NCBI GenBank assembly: GCA_028875245.1
Contig: JAPPEU010000069.1
Location: 62,001-126,000, forward strand
Length of the DNA: 64,000 nt
Source of the DNA: Chloroflexota bacterium
GTDB lineage: Bacteria; Chloroflexota; Anaerolineae; Aggregatilineales; Phototrophicaceae
Reading direction: 5' to 3'
Shown here: positions 1 to 8,435 of the stretch, in pieces
Numbering within the stretch: position 1 is the first letter of the stretch
How the letters are laid out: the number at the start of each line of letters is the position of its first letter
Program-made: the position numbers and the translations under genes
Notes under the pieces: generated by a model
Databases searched by the model: none
Seen by the model: the letters and a program-made list of their open reading frames with translations, nothing else
Told to the model about the DNA's origin: nothing

Positions 1-1
1 T

Positions 2-628
2 ATGGGCCTGCTCATCGTCTTGAAAGTTCCGAAGGCGGATGTGGACGACGACCTGGCCGCAAACGTTCAAGCGCAGCCGCCGGAAACACAGAAAGTCGCC
101 GGCTGGCATCATCTGGAGTCCCTGGTCGAGGTGGTATTGCGGGGCGTCACCGGCGCGCCGGAACGGAACTTCGTCCGCGCATTCATCGTATCAATCGCCT
201 TGATCGTCGCCTTGAGTTACATCCTGGTGGAAGCGACGATCGTCTTCTCGGCCGGCATCGGCATACCGCCGGTGATCGTGGCGCTGACGCTGCTGGCGGC
301 CGGCACATCGGCGCCGGATCTGATCGCCTCGGTGGATGTGGCGCGCGAAGGGCGGGGCGGCATGGCGGTCGCCAACGCGGTGGGCTCCAACACCTTTGAC
401 CTGCTGGTGGGCTTGGCGTTGCCCTGGACGATCGCGCTGTCCATCCTGGGTTTGAGCGGGGTCAATGTCGGGACGGAGGACCTGTGGATTTCGATCGGCA
501 TCCTGGTGTTGACCACCTTGGTGCTCTTCGCCTTTTTGTGGACGGAGCGCGGATTAAGCCGGCGGGAAGGCATTGTGCTGCTGCTGCTTTACGCTGTCTT
601 TGTCGTCTATACGCTGGCGAACGGCTAG
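2..628 (+). CDS. Na+/Ca2+ exchanger family protein, C-terminal part
   Basis: This is a cation/Ca2+ antiporter (CaCA superfamily) cut by the left window edge. The visible 208 residues start with a hydrophilic loop (about residues 1-50) followed by a membrane bundle. The second alpha-repeat is clear at about residues 95-140: [11 protein letters not shown], then [11 protein letters not shown], the ion-binding motif pair of the family. Four or five hydrophobic segments follow to the TAG stop at 626-628. By family knowledge it would sit in the inner membrane and exchange Ca2+ for Na+ (possibly K+). The first alpha-repeat must lie upstream of the window, so the ATG at base 2 is probably internal. 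The ion specificity cannot be read from this half. Confidence 0.85.
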   Translation: MGLLIVLKVPKADVDDDLAANVQAQPPETQKVAGWHHLESLVEVVLRGVTGAPERNFVRAFIVSIALIVALSYILVEATIVFSAGIGIPPVIVALTLLAAGTSAPDLIASVDVAREGRGGMAVANAVGSNTFDLLVGLALPWTIALSILGLSGVNVGTEDLWISIGILVLTTLVLFAFLWTERGLSRREGIVLLLLYAVFVVYTLANG

Positions 629-685
629 GGCGTTTGAGCGGGCGCGTGAGAAAGACAAATGGGGATAAACTACCGCGGGCGCAAT

Positions 686-917
686 TCACGACTTGGCTCA
701 CACATGATAACCAACCCGCGAAATGAGAATCTGTAGGGGCGGGACTTGTCTCGCCCGTCGCAGCGCAGGGATGCGTTTTCGGGCGAGCCACCGTCTCGCC
801 CCTGCGGCTTTCGATAGGATTGGTGATAGATTTAAGTAGGTTCACTAGAATAGAGGGCGCGGAGAGCGCTGTAGGGGTGTCTCGCCGAGACGCCCGCAGG
901 GTCAAACGCTCCTACAG
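686..917. repeat. Dispersed mosaic repeats upstream of polyferredoxin gene
   Basis: The 348-bp gap between the exchanger and the next gene holds no convincing gene. It contains a head (ACTTGGCTCACAC) shared with the repeats at 11.9 and 15.5 kb, a palindromic unit at 732-806 (TGTAGGGGCGGGACTTGTCT to TCGCCCCTGC), a tail resembling GTAGGTTCACTAGAATAGAG, and a second unit at 869-917 (GTAGGGGTGTCTCG to CTCCTACAG). The same parts recur in many gaps of the window. Confidence 0.75.
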
Positions 918-976
918 ATCCCATTTGCAGGAACTACTTATGAGTCTGCACGGCGAACAAAGCGTGGGACGGCGAC

Positions 977-2479
977 ATGAGCGAGGGTAGCTGGACGCAG
1001 CGTCATCAGCCGACCGTCGGCATGGATCTGCTGCGGCTGCCGCTGTTGGGGGGGCTGCTGCGCGGTCGATACGGGCGCTTGAGTTTGCAGCTGCTGCTGA
1101 GCGCCGGCGCGTTGGCATTGGTGATTGACGGCTTCGTCGGTCCGGAATCGGCGGCGCGCAATCTGGCGACGGTCGCGCCCTGGGTGCATCTGCGCGGGTT
1201 CGCTGTGCTCGCGCTGCTGCTGGCGGGCAATCTCTTTTGCATGGGCTGCCCATTTACGCTGCCGCGTACACTGGCGAAACGGCTTTCGCGCCGGGGCGGG
1301 CGCTTTCCCCAGCGGCTGCGCAACAAATGGCTGGCGATTTTCAGTTTGTTCGCGCTTTTCTTCGCTTACGAGTATCTCGACTTGTGGGCCAGCCCCTGGC
1401 TGACCGCCTGGCTGATCCTCGGCTACTTCCTCGCGTCCTTCCTGCTGGAAGCGCTGTTCGCCGAGTCAGCCTTCTGCAAATATGTTTGTCCGCTGGGTTC
1501 CTTCAACATGGTCTATTCGACGCTCTCGCCGACGCGGATCGCGGTCAAATCGCCCGCCGTCTGCGCCAGCTGCGTCGGGCATGAATGCGTCAACGGGCGT
1601 TACGCGCCACAGCCGACGATTCGCCTGGATGCCATCGCCATCGACGGCGGCGAAGCGATGCGGCAGCTGCGGGTAGAGCATGGTCCAGCCGGCGCGCTCG
1701 GTTGCGGCACGGAATTATTCGCGCCGCAGATGCGCGGCAACATGGATTGTACGATGTGCCTCGATTGCGTGCGCGCTTGCCCGCATGACAACGTCAGCCT
1801 GTTCACGCGCGCCTCCGGGGCTGAATTGAGCCGGCCGGACAGTTGGCCGCGGCGCTGGGACTTGTCGCTGCTGGTCATCGCCCTGGCCTTCATGGGGCTG
1901 TCAAACGCTTTCGGCATGATACCGCCCTATTACGCGCTGCAGGAAAGACTGGCGCTGGATCTGGGCGTCAGCAGCGAATTTGTGGCGCTGCTGCTGATCT
2001 TCGGCGTCGGCAATCTCTTGCTGCCGCTGTTCATGGCGGTCGCTGCGGCGAGCCTCGGCCGGCGGCTGACGCGCTTCGGGGTGCGCGATTCGCTGCGCGA
2101 TACGGTCGCTGCATTCGCGCCCGCCTTTGTGCCGGTCGGCTTCGGCATCTGGTTCGCCCATTACAGTTTTCACTTACTGGTCGGGCCGGGTTTGATCGTA
2201 CCGGTGATGCAGGAGTTCCTGGGCGGCGCAGGCGATTGGGCGCGCTGGAGCTTCAGCCTCGACGCTAATCTGATCGGGCTGATTCAACTGCTCGTATTGA
2301 TCGCCGGTTTCCTCTGGAGCCTGCGGCTGGCGCAGAAAACGGCCCTGCGTCTGTATCGGCGCAAAGCGCTGCTGGGCTTGCTGCCCTGGGCGCTGCTGTT
2401 CCTGTTGATGATGCTGGCGGCCTGGCAGGTCTTCACCCTGCCGATGGAGATGCGCGGCACGCTGGAGCTTTTCGGCTGA
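977..2479 (+). CDS. Membrane-bound 4Fe-4S polyferredoxin (NapH/CcoG-like)
   Basis: A 500-residue multi-pass membrane protein with ferredoxin-type cysteine motifs. Cysteines occur at 88/91 (CMGCP), 167/171 (CKYVCPLG), 196/199/204 (CASCVGHEC) and 258/261/264/268 (CTMCLDCVRACPH); the last is a full [4Fe-4S] CxxCxxCxxxCP motif. The CKYVCPLG sequence is typical of NapH- and FixG/CcoG-type electron-transfer proteins. About six or more transmembrane segments surround these motifs, and the last 200 residues are almost wholly membrane-embedded. Known relatives pass electrons from quinol to periplasmic reductases or help assemble copper oxidases; which of these applies is not shown. It stands alone between repeats and a small hypothetical gene, so the neighbours give no partner. 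Confidence 0.8.
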   Translation: MSEGSWTQRHQPTVGMDLLRLPLLGGLLRGRYGRLSLQLLLSAGALALVIDGFVGPESAARNLATVAPWVHLRGFAVLALLLAGNLFCMGCPFTLPRTLAKRLSRRGGRFPQRLRNKWLAIFSLFALFFAYEYLDLWASPWLTAWLILGYFLASFLLEALFAESAFCKYVCPLGSFNMVYSTLSPTRIAVKSPAVCASCVGHECVNGRYAPQPTIRLDAIAIDGGEAMRQLRVEHGPAGALGCGTELFAPQMRGNMDCTMCLDCVRACPHDNVSLFTRASGAELSRPDSWPRRWDLSLLVIALAFMGLSNAFGMIPPYYALQERLALDLGVSSEFVALLLIFGVGNLLLPLFMAVAAASLGRRLTRFGVRDSLRDTVAAFAPAFVPVGFGIWFAHYSFHLLVGPGLIVPVMQEFLGGAGDWARWSFSLDANLIGLIQLLVLIAGFLWSLRLAQKTALRLYRRKALLGLLPWALLFLLMMLAAWQVFTLPMEMRGTLELFG

Positions 2480-2563
2480 TTGATACTTCGAGCTGCGCAC
2501 ACCCTAAATCGCACCGAGACATTCTGTGTGACTTCTTTTGTTCGACATGCATTTGCGTAGAGG

Positions 2564-2962
2564 ATGGCGAACAAAGAACTACAAATTGTTCCAATCCAAA
2601 GGTTTCGACAGTATTGGAGAGGTCGGATTCGCATGCAGAGGTTAAAAGTTAAAGTACGCGCTTATAAGAAATTGGTGAAGTGTTACAGACAGCACACAAG
2701 CAAGCCCCGGTCACGCGAGTGGGATGCCGTCTTCAGCTGCAACCTGTACAGTGAGGCATGGCCTTGTCAAGACTATGGCTATTCGCAGCCCGACGACAGG
2801 GTGAACGTGCAAATGCGGTACAAGTTGCTGCGAAAGCTTGTCAAAATTGTGCTCTCTGATAGACCCGAAGGAGGTCGATTCTTCCTCAAAACAGACGGCG
2901 TATATGTCAAGCCCGAAGGGGAATGGATTCGCAAGATCGCTTCCTTTGATTGGCGAGATTGA
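2564..2962 (+). CDS. Hypothetical basic protein
   Basis: A 132-residue open frame of no family I recognise. The first 50 residues are strongly basic (many Arg/Lys, for example RFRQYWRGRIRMQRLKVKVR), and the rest is mixed with several Trp and Tyr. The ATG at 2564 has AGAGG directly against it, too close to act as a ribosome site; an alternative ATG at 2633 has GGAGAGG about ten bases upstream and would give 109 residues. Base composition is less GC-rich than the neighbours, which may indicate acquired DNA. It lacks a signal peptide and membrane segments. It could be a real accessory gene or a chance frame. Confidence 0.4.
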   Translation: MANKELQIVPIQRFRQYWRGRIRMQRLKVKVRAYKKLVKCYRQHTSKPRSREWDAVFSCNLYSEAWPCQDYGYSQPDDRVNVQMRYKLLRKLVKIVLSDRPEGGRFFLKTDGVYVKPEGEWIRKIASFDWRD

Positions 2963-3015
2963 AGTTAAGGATGATTTAGTCGGCGCAACTTAAGCGCGTC
3001 TGTGGCAAAATATCC

Positions 3016-3771
3016 TTAAACGCGAACCCGCGCTCCGTCAACAAGAATGGGCTCGGCGCGCCCCCACAGTTCGCTGCCATCGCGATTCATAATCGGCTCA
3101 GCCGAATATTGCGCCAGGTAGCAGCGGCGATACTTGTCGGTCACATTGGGGCCGCTGCGGTGGAAGGTGCGGCTGCTGAAGACGACGATGCTGCCGGCGG
3201 GCACGATGGCCGGGGCGCCCGGATCATCGCCTCGATAACCCACCTTGTCGTTGCTCCGATCTTCAACCGTGTGATCGATGATGTCGTCAGTGGAATGGCG
3301 CCCGTCGCGCGAGTAGGGCAGGATGTAGACGGTGCCGTTTTCGACTGTCATATCGTCCAGCGCGCACCAGCAGGAGAGATAAGCGCGGTGATAATGGCCG
3401 ATGTAGCCGGAATCCTGATGCCAGGCGAACTTGGAATCGGTATCGGCCGCCTTGACCACGTACTGCTCGTGAAAGAGGTAGGCGGTTTCGCCCAGCGTGG
3501 CGCGACAAATCTCCGCCATCAGCTCGCTGAAAAGAAATTTGGTCATGATTGGGCTGCCGGCATCACGGCCGTGTATGAAGTAGCGTTTTTTATAGTGGGT
3601 GATGCCCTCGGTGGTGACGCCTTTGGCTTCCATTTCGCGGTCGCGCTCATGGACGAGGCGCATGCATTCATCGCGCAAGGCGGCAACGACCGGCTCGGGG
3701 ATCACCGATTCGAGCATGAAATAACCTTCCCGCTGAAATTGTTCCACCTGCGCCGGTGAGACCAGGGACAT
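3016..3771 (-). CDS. Phytanoyl-CoA dioxygenase (PhyH) family protein
   Basis: A 251-residue Fe(II)/2-oxoglutarate-dependent oxygenase. The iron triad is visible as WHQDSG (His118, Asp120) and the distal His204 in RTFHRSGPN; an Arg shortly after (in DKYRRCYL) would bind 2-oxoglutarate. Length matches the family. Such enzymes hydroxylate small organic substrates; the substrate here cannot be read. The gene lies divergent from the sulfatase at 4049 with a repeat between them, so the two are probably not co-transcribed. The start is supported by AAGGAGCG just upstream and a TATACT box about 35 bases before the ATG. Confidence 0.88.
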   Translation of the reverse strand: MSLVSPAQVEQFQREGYFMLESVIPEPVVAALRDECMRLVHERDREMEAKGVTTEGITHYKKRYFIHGRDAGSPIMTKFLFSELMAEICRATLGETAYLFHEQYVVKAADTDSKFAWHQDSGYIGHYHRAYLSCWCALDDMTVENGTVYILPYSRDGRHSTDDIIDHTVEDRSNDKVGYRGDDPGAPAIVPAGSIVVFSSRTFHRSGPNVTDKYRRCYLAQYSAEPIMNRDGSELWGRAEPILVDGARVRV

Positions 3772-3803
3772 ATTGCTCGCTCCTTATTCGAATTATTGCG
3801 CTA

Positions 3804-3809
3804 AGTATA
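3804..3809 (-). promoter_or_regulatory. Putative -10 box for PhyH gene
   Basis: On the minus strand the sequence reads CGCTATACTTAG, a good sigma70-type -10 element about 33 bases upstream of the ATG, followed by a TTCGAATAAGGAG leader containing the ribosome site. No clear -35 hexamer is seen. Confidence 0.45.
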
Positions 3810-3863
3810 GCGAGTCGCTGCGATGGTTGCTATCAAGCTGGGGCAGGGGTAGTGTGCCCTTTT

Positions 3864-3990
3864 CGGTTGAAATTCTTTGAGCAAGTCCTCGAATTATTTT
3901 ATCAACCCCCAATACCCAAGATTTTGTAGGCGCGACTCTTGAGTCGCCCACTGTCAAACCGCCGACGGGGAGCCAAGGCTCGCCCCTACA
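3864..3990 (+). repeat. Long dispersed repeat, copy 1 (pair with 63835-63962)
   Basis: About 127 bp, near 90 percent identical by eye to a copy at 63835-63962 in the same orientation. It starts with CGGTTGAAATTCTTT, runs through an AT-rich part (TCATCAACCCC-like), then GATTTTGTAGGGGCGA-like sequence and the imperfect palindrome GACTCTTGAGTC, and ends in CTCGCCCCTACA. It fills most of the gap before the sulfatase gene and has no reading frame of note. Confidence 0.8.
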
Positions 3991-4048
3991 GATTCCACGC
4001 TGATGGGTTACACTCGCGCGAACTATCGAGATTAGTCCTGGAGCGTGC

Positions 4049-5437
4049 ATGAATCAACGACCGAACATTGTGCTCTTCCTGACCGATGACCATGGCGCTT
4101 GGGCAAGCGGCGGCTACGGCAATCGCGAAGTGCGGACCCCGTCGCTGGATGCGCTGGCGGCGACTGGGGCGCGCTTCAACAATGCCTTCACGCCCTGCCC
4201 GGTCTGTTCGCCGGCCCGCGCTTGCCTGCTGACCGGCAAGACACCCTCGCAGGTCGGCATTCACGACTGGCTGGAAGAGGCGCTGCCTGAGGTCGCCGAG
4301 CGCGATTGGCTGGGCGGGACGCGCACGCTCTTCGACATGCTGTCGGCTGCGGGCTATCACACGGGCTTGAGCGGCAAATGGCATCTCGGTCAATCGCATT
4401 TGCCGCCGCGCGGGGCCGCTTATCATTTCGGCTTGCCAGGCTGGCAGGGGGCGCACAATGGACCCTACACCTACGTTCGCAATGGCGAGATGATCGAGCT
4501 CGACGGCAACAAATCCCGTTTTATCACCGACCATGCGATTGACTTCCTTGATAAGGCGCCGGCGGACAAACCCTTCTTCCTCAACATAGGCTACATCGCC
4601 ACCCATTCGCCCTATCAGCGGCAGGCACACGATCCCGCGCAGACCGCGATATATCAGGACTGCCCCTTTGACGAGATCCCGCCTTGGGCAGCGCATCCCT
4701 GGGTGCGGAATGAGGGCGGCGGCAATCAACTCACGGAAGCGGAGGTGAGGGACCGCTGCATCGGCTATTATGCCGCCGCGACCGAGATCGACGACAACAT
4801 CGCCCGCGTCATCGGCGCTCTGCAATTGCGCGGCCAATGGGAGAATACCATCATCATCTATACATCGGATCATGGCTGCGCAATCGGGCATCAGGGATTC
4901 TTCGGCAAAGGCAACAGCACGCGCCCGCTGAATATGTACGAGATTTCGCTGCGAGTGCCGCTGGTCATTGCCGGGCCGGGCGTGGGGGCGCAGGTCGTCG
5001 ACAATTACGTGGACCATTGCGATACCTTTCATACGGTCTGCGCGCTGGCCGGCGTTGAACCCCCTGGCGATGAGATTTATGCCGGCCAGTCATACGCGCC
5101 GATGTTGAGCGGGCGGTCCATGCCCTGGGACAATACCCGCTATGGAGAATACGGCGACCTGCGCATGATCCGCGACGAGCGCTGGAAATTGGTCTGGCGG
5201 TATCCGGCCGGTCCGCATGATCTCTTCGATTTGGCGGCCGACCCCGCGGAGCGCCTGAATCTCTTTGAAGCGCGGCCGGAAGTGGCGGCTCGCTGCCGGG
5301 CGCGGCTGGATGCCTGGTATGCCGAGCGCGAGACGGCGGAGTTGTCTGGATTACGCGTCAAAGAGCTGCCCGCGCACAATAGAAATGAAGCCTGGCGCGA
5401 TGGATTGCGCGAGGCGCGCGGCTTGCAGGTGTATTGA
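4049..5437 (+). CDS. Sulfatase (arylsulfatase family, Cys type)
   Basis: A 462-residue type I sulfatase that hydrolyses sulfate esters. The N-terminal metal-binding stretch NIVLFLTDDHGAW carries the Asp pair at 13-14. The formylglycine site is CSPAR at residues 53-57, so Cys53 must be oxidised to formylglycine for activity. A second conserved region is SGKWHLGQ (about 111), and the metal-binding TSDHGCAIG appears near 275. No signal peptide is seen, suggesting a cytoplasmic enzyme or an unrecognised export route. The maturase-like radical SAM gene at 16887 could supply the formylglycine modification. An SD-like GGAG lies about eight bases before the ATG. The true sulfate ester is unknown. Confidence 0.93.
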   Translation: MNQRPNIVLFLTDDHGAWASGGYGNREVRTPSLDALAATGARFNNAFTPCPVCSPARACLLTGKTPSQVGIHDWLEEALPEVAERDWLGGTRTLFDMLSAAGYHTGLSGKWHLGQSHLPPRGAAYHFGLPGWQGAHNGPYTYVRNGEMIELDGNKSRFITDHAIDFLDKAPADKPFFLNIGYIATHSPYQRQAHDPAQTAIYQDCPFDEIPPWAAHPWVRNEGGGNQLTEAEVRDRCIGYYAAATEIDDNIARVIGALQLRGQWENTIIIYTSDHGCAIGHQGFFGKGNSTRPLNMYEISLRVPLVIAGPGVGAQVVDNYVDHCDTFHTVCALAGVEPPGDEIYAGQSYAPMLSGRSMPWDNTRYGEYGDLRMIRDERWKLVWRYPAGPHDLFDLAADPAERLNLFEARPEVAARCRARLDAWYAERETAELSGLRVKELPAHNRNEAWRDGLREARGLQVY

Positions 5438-5439
5438 GC

Positions 5440-5483
5440 AAAAGCTCCCACTCGAGATCCAAAAAAGAGGGAGGAGCTTTTTT
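5440..5483 (+). terminator. Rho-independent terminator after sulfatase
   Basis: AAAAGCTCC at 5440-5448 pairs with GGAGCTTTT at 5473-5481 across a 24-base loop, followed by a short T run. It begins three bases after the sulfatase stop codon. Confidence 0.7.
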
Positions 5484-5629
5484 CCCAAGCGCCGGAGCTA
5501 TTGACTCCCCTTCCCTCCTTGTGGGGCCGGGCGATGGGGACTTGAATAGCACGCAAAGAAGACACTAGCGGACAAGCCCGCCAATTTGCGACTGAATCCG
5601 AATTTGGGATGCGTATCCCAATTCTTTGA

Positions 5630-8149
5630 CTACGGCCGTTCCAGCGACACATCGAGCGTGATGCCGTCGTCGAAGCCGAACTTCTCCAACGTCACGACGA
5701 CGCGCCCGCTCATCGGTGTGACGAAAGCGAGCGGCAAATCGTCCGGCACGCCCATCGTGCTGTAGGACATCACTTCCATGCCCTCGATCGTCGCCGTGAC
5801 ATAAAGGTCTTCCACATCGCCGGCCACCAGCTCCAGATTGAGGACGAGCAGCTCGTCCTCGGCCGCGTCGAAGACCACCAGGTCGCGGATGGCTTTGTCG
5901 TTGAGCGTGACGACAACATCGCCATCGTCGAGCGAATGCACCGGATTGCGCGCTACTCTGACCGTGCCCGCGCCGCTGGCGCCCGCCTCAAAGCTGGAGA
6001 TGACCAAAACGTAGGTCGCCGCGCGGTCAAAGACGAGGTTGCTCAATTCGGCATCGAAGCCGGTGCCGCTGTCGTCATCAAAGGCGCGCTCCGTGCCCGC
6101 GGGCGCCACAACTTGCAGCTGCGTGTCGAGCCGGCCGCCGCTGTCGACGGTCACGGTCAGGCTGTCGCCCGTTTCAACCGGCAAGGCGTAATAGAGCGCC
6201 GGCGCCTCCGCGCTCAATTCAAAGCGGACATCCGCATCGAAGGAGATTTGGGCGAGCGCAACCGGCATGATCGTGGCCGTGAACTCGCCGGTTTCCGCGC
6301 CCTGCGCCATCATCAGGGGCGCCGCGCTGATTTCGAGGTTATATTCGCCGCTGTAAGGCAGCCGAATCGGGCCGATGGCGGCGTCCTTCTGACCGCGGCT
6401 GTCATCCACGAAAGCGAGCTCCACATCATCGCGGTCGATGAGGGTGGCGGCCGGGTCAAAATCATGCGATTGCACATTGATCAGCACATACTGCCCGGCC
6501 TGGCCATCGAATTCGATCGCGGCGCTGCCGGCGGACAGGCGGCCGCTGATCAGCTCGATATCGCCGCTGCCGGTCGCTGGTTCGCCCGCTGATGGTTTGG
6601 CGGTTGCGGTCAAGATGACGGCGGGTTGATTGCCGCGCGCGCGCCGGATGTAGACGCTGTAATCGCCGGGCTGGTCATGGTCGTCGGTGACCAATTCCAG
6701 TGTCACCGTGCCGTTTGCATCGGCGGTCTTTTCGCTGCTGTAGACTTGCAAGCCGCCGAAGATCACTTCAATCGTGACCGATTCATTTGCCCCGAGGTCG
6801 CGCACGGTGATGAGGTGGCTTGAGCCGATGGGGGCTGACTGCGGCTGGATCGTGGCGCTGGCGGCGGTCGGCGCGCTCGCATCTTCCGGTTCCGCGTCCG
6901 CATCCCTCGCGTCGTCGGGGGCGGCAGTGATCTCGAATGACGCGCTGATTAAGGGCGGGCCGCTTTCGTCGGCGTGAATTGCGACGCTGTAGACACCGAG
7001 GTCGTCGTCCTCGGTGCTGGAGATTGTCAGGCTGAATTCGCCGCCATCGTCGGCTTGCCGCGCCGCCTTGTATGCTTCAGCGCCGGCCGGATCCAGGATG
7101 ATCAAGGTGAACTCCCCCCCCGTGTTTAATCCGGCCAGGGCAATCGTATGCCGCGTGCCGATGGGACCGCTTGGCGGGTCGATAGCAATTGCAGGCATTG
7201 CTTGCTGAATGTCAATGTCGCTGATAGTCAGAGGGGCTTCAGCCAGCAGGTCGCCTTCGACGAAGATTTGCACATCATAAAGGCCCGCCGCCAAATCAAG
7301 AGGCGCCTCGAAGCGGAGCGCCGCCCCGCCATCACTTGACGCGCGCGCCAGCACGGAATCTATCAGCAGACCGTCGGCCGTTGATATCTGGGCGGTGACG
7401 CTGTCGAAGGCGGCCAGCCCGCTGACCGCGATTTGGACCGCAGCGCCGGCTTCGACCGCGCTCGGGCTCAGCGTCAGGGAAACATCGCGCTGGGGCCGCG
7501 GCAGAATCGTGAAAATGCCGGCGGCGATCAATTCCTCCGCTTCATCATAGACGGCGATCGTATGCTCACCGGCGGCGTCCCCTTCTTCGGCGAATACCTC
7601 AAATTCAATGACGCCGTCTGCGCCGCTGGTGTGCTGGCGGCGGTAGACGAGCTCTAAGGTCTCGCGGGCGGTGATTTCAACGGTGTACGGCGCTCTTCGC
7701 TTGAGCTCAGCGATGCGCAGCTTTTGCGCCTTGCCGAAGGGCGCCGTCTCGGGCGACGCCGTGACATCGCCGAGGAGGTCGCGCCCGGCATCCGCGGCCG
7801 CCGCGGTCAACAGAAAATCGGCGCTGGCGACAACCTGGCCATCCAGCAGGACCTGCAAGGTATAGGCGCCCGGCGCGTCGCCTGCCGTGCTGACGACGGG
7901 GTAGGGTATATGGCCGGCCTGGTCGCTGGTTTCCTCGCTGCTGAAGACGACTTCGCCCGCGAAAAGGATCTCGATCTCGTAATCGGTATCGGGCTGCAGG
8001 CCGTCGATTTCGATGGTGAAGACCGCTTTTTCCACCTCGCCCGCTTCCGGCGTGATGGTCACTGTCGGCGCATCCTGGGCGGCCGCTCCCAACACGAGCG
8101 CCAGCAGGAGGACACTCAGGCGGATGGAGCGCGCAATTTGGGATCGCAT
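5630..8149 (-). CDS. Secreted protein with five Ig-like repeats and beta-sandwich tail
   Basis: An exported protein of 839 residues. I place the start at the ATG at 8149, where AAAAGGAATCCC precedes it and the protein begins with a clean signal peptide (MRSQIARSIRLSVLLLALVL, cleavage near GAAAQ). Five repeats of about 90 residues follow, each opening like TITPEAG or IDPPSGPIG, with a glycine/aspartate turn and ending like GAYTLQVLLDG or GVYSVAIHAD; they look like Ig/CARDB-type beta-sandwiches. After an Ala/Glu-rich linker, the last 300 residues contain three domains resembling PPC (bacterial pre-peptidase C-terminal) folds, for example SGEYNLEISA and ATYVLVISSF. No catalytic motif or cell-wall anchor is seen. 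A surface or extracellular adhesive role is likely but unproven. Confidence 0.7.
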   Translation of the reverse strand: MRSQIARSIRLSVLLLALVLGAAAQDAPTVTITPEAGEVEKAVFTIEIDGLQPDTDYEIEILFAGEVVFSSEETSDQAGHIPYPVVSTAGDAPGAYTLQVLLDGQVVASADFLLTAAAADAGRDLLGDVTASPETAPFGKAQKLRIAELKRRAPYTVEITARETLELVYRRQHTSGADGVIEFEVFAEEGDAAGEHTIAVYDEAEELIAAGIFTILPRPQRDVSLTLSPSAVEAGAAVQIAVSGLAAFDSVTAQISTADGLLIDSVLARASSDGGAALRFEAPLDLAAGLYDVQIFVEGDLLAEAPLTISDIDIQQAMPAIAIDPPSGPIGTRHTIALAGLNTGGEFTLIILDPAGAEAYKAARQADDGGEFSLTISSTEDDDLGVYSVAIHADESGPPLISASFEITAAPDDARDADAEPEDASAPTAASATIQPQSAPIGSSHLITVRDLGANESVTIEVIFGGLQVYSSEKTADANGTVTLELVTDDHDQPGDYSVYIRRARGNQPAVILTATAKPSAGEPATGSGDIELISGRLSAGSAAIEFDGQAGQYVLINVQSHDFDPAATLIDRDDVELAFVDDSRGQKDAAIGPIRLPYSGEYNLEISAAPLMMAQGAETGEFTATIMPVALAQISFDADVRFELSAEAPALYYALPVETGDSLTVTVDSGGRLDTQLQVVAPAGTERAFDDDSGTGFDAELSNLVFDRAATYVLVISSFEAGASGAGTVRVARNPVHSLDDGDVVVTLNDKAIRDLVVFDAAEDELLVLNLELVAGDVEDLYVTATIEGMEVMSYSTMGVPDDLPLAFVTPMSGRVVVTLEKFGFDDGITLDVSLERP

Positions 8150-8315
8150 AAGGGATTCCTTTTCCGGGCGATAGAAGCACACAATCGACGCGCCCCACAT
8201 TTTAGCCGCCGCATGTCAGCAATTACAAGGCGATCGCTTCAGTTTTTTTCTGTAACCACGGCGGCCACAGAAGTAAGTGCAAGCAAGAAATTGAAATCTT
8301 GCTATCAGAAGAACT

Positions 8316-8363
8316 GTTGGGGCGTTTGACCCGCAGTGTCTACGCGCGGCGCTGCAACGCCCG
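8316..8363 (+). repeat. Dispersed repeat fragment (GGGGCGTTTGACCCGC unit)
   Basis: Reads GTTGGGGCGTTTGACCCGC, then AGTGTCTACGCG and CAACGCCCG. The same string of parts occurs at 11950-12008. The 8150-8435 gap otherwise shows only a short ACCACGGCGGCCACAGAAG stretch like the 'accacagagg' motif found in other gaps. Confidence 0.7.
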
Positions 8364-8423
8364 AAAAATTGAAACAGCTTATCGGTGGTAAAGCAATTGT
8401 TTCATTCGGCTGGGGCGGCGCAG

Positions 8424-8429
8424 TATAAT
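8424..8429 (+). promoter_or_regulatory. -10 box placed for leaderless holB transcript
   Basis: A perfect TATAAT lies six bases before the ATG at 8436 (TATAATACGCGCATG). A start point about seven bases past the -10 box would fall on the ATG, and no Shine-Dalgarno sequence precedes it. This is the arrangement expected for a leaderless mRNA. No strong -35 hexamer at the usual spacing is seen. Confidence 0.5.
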
Positions 8430-8435
8430 ACGCGC

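Noticed and set aside
5936-6592. Plus-strand frame inside the secreted Ig-repeat gene
   Set aside because: It runs antisense to a protein with signal peptide and clear repeat structure, and has no start signal.
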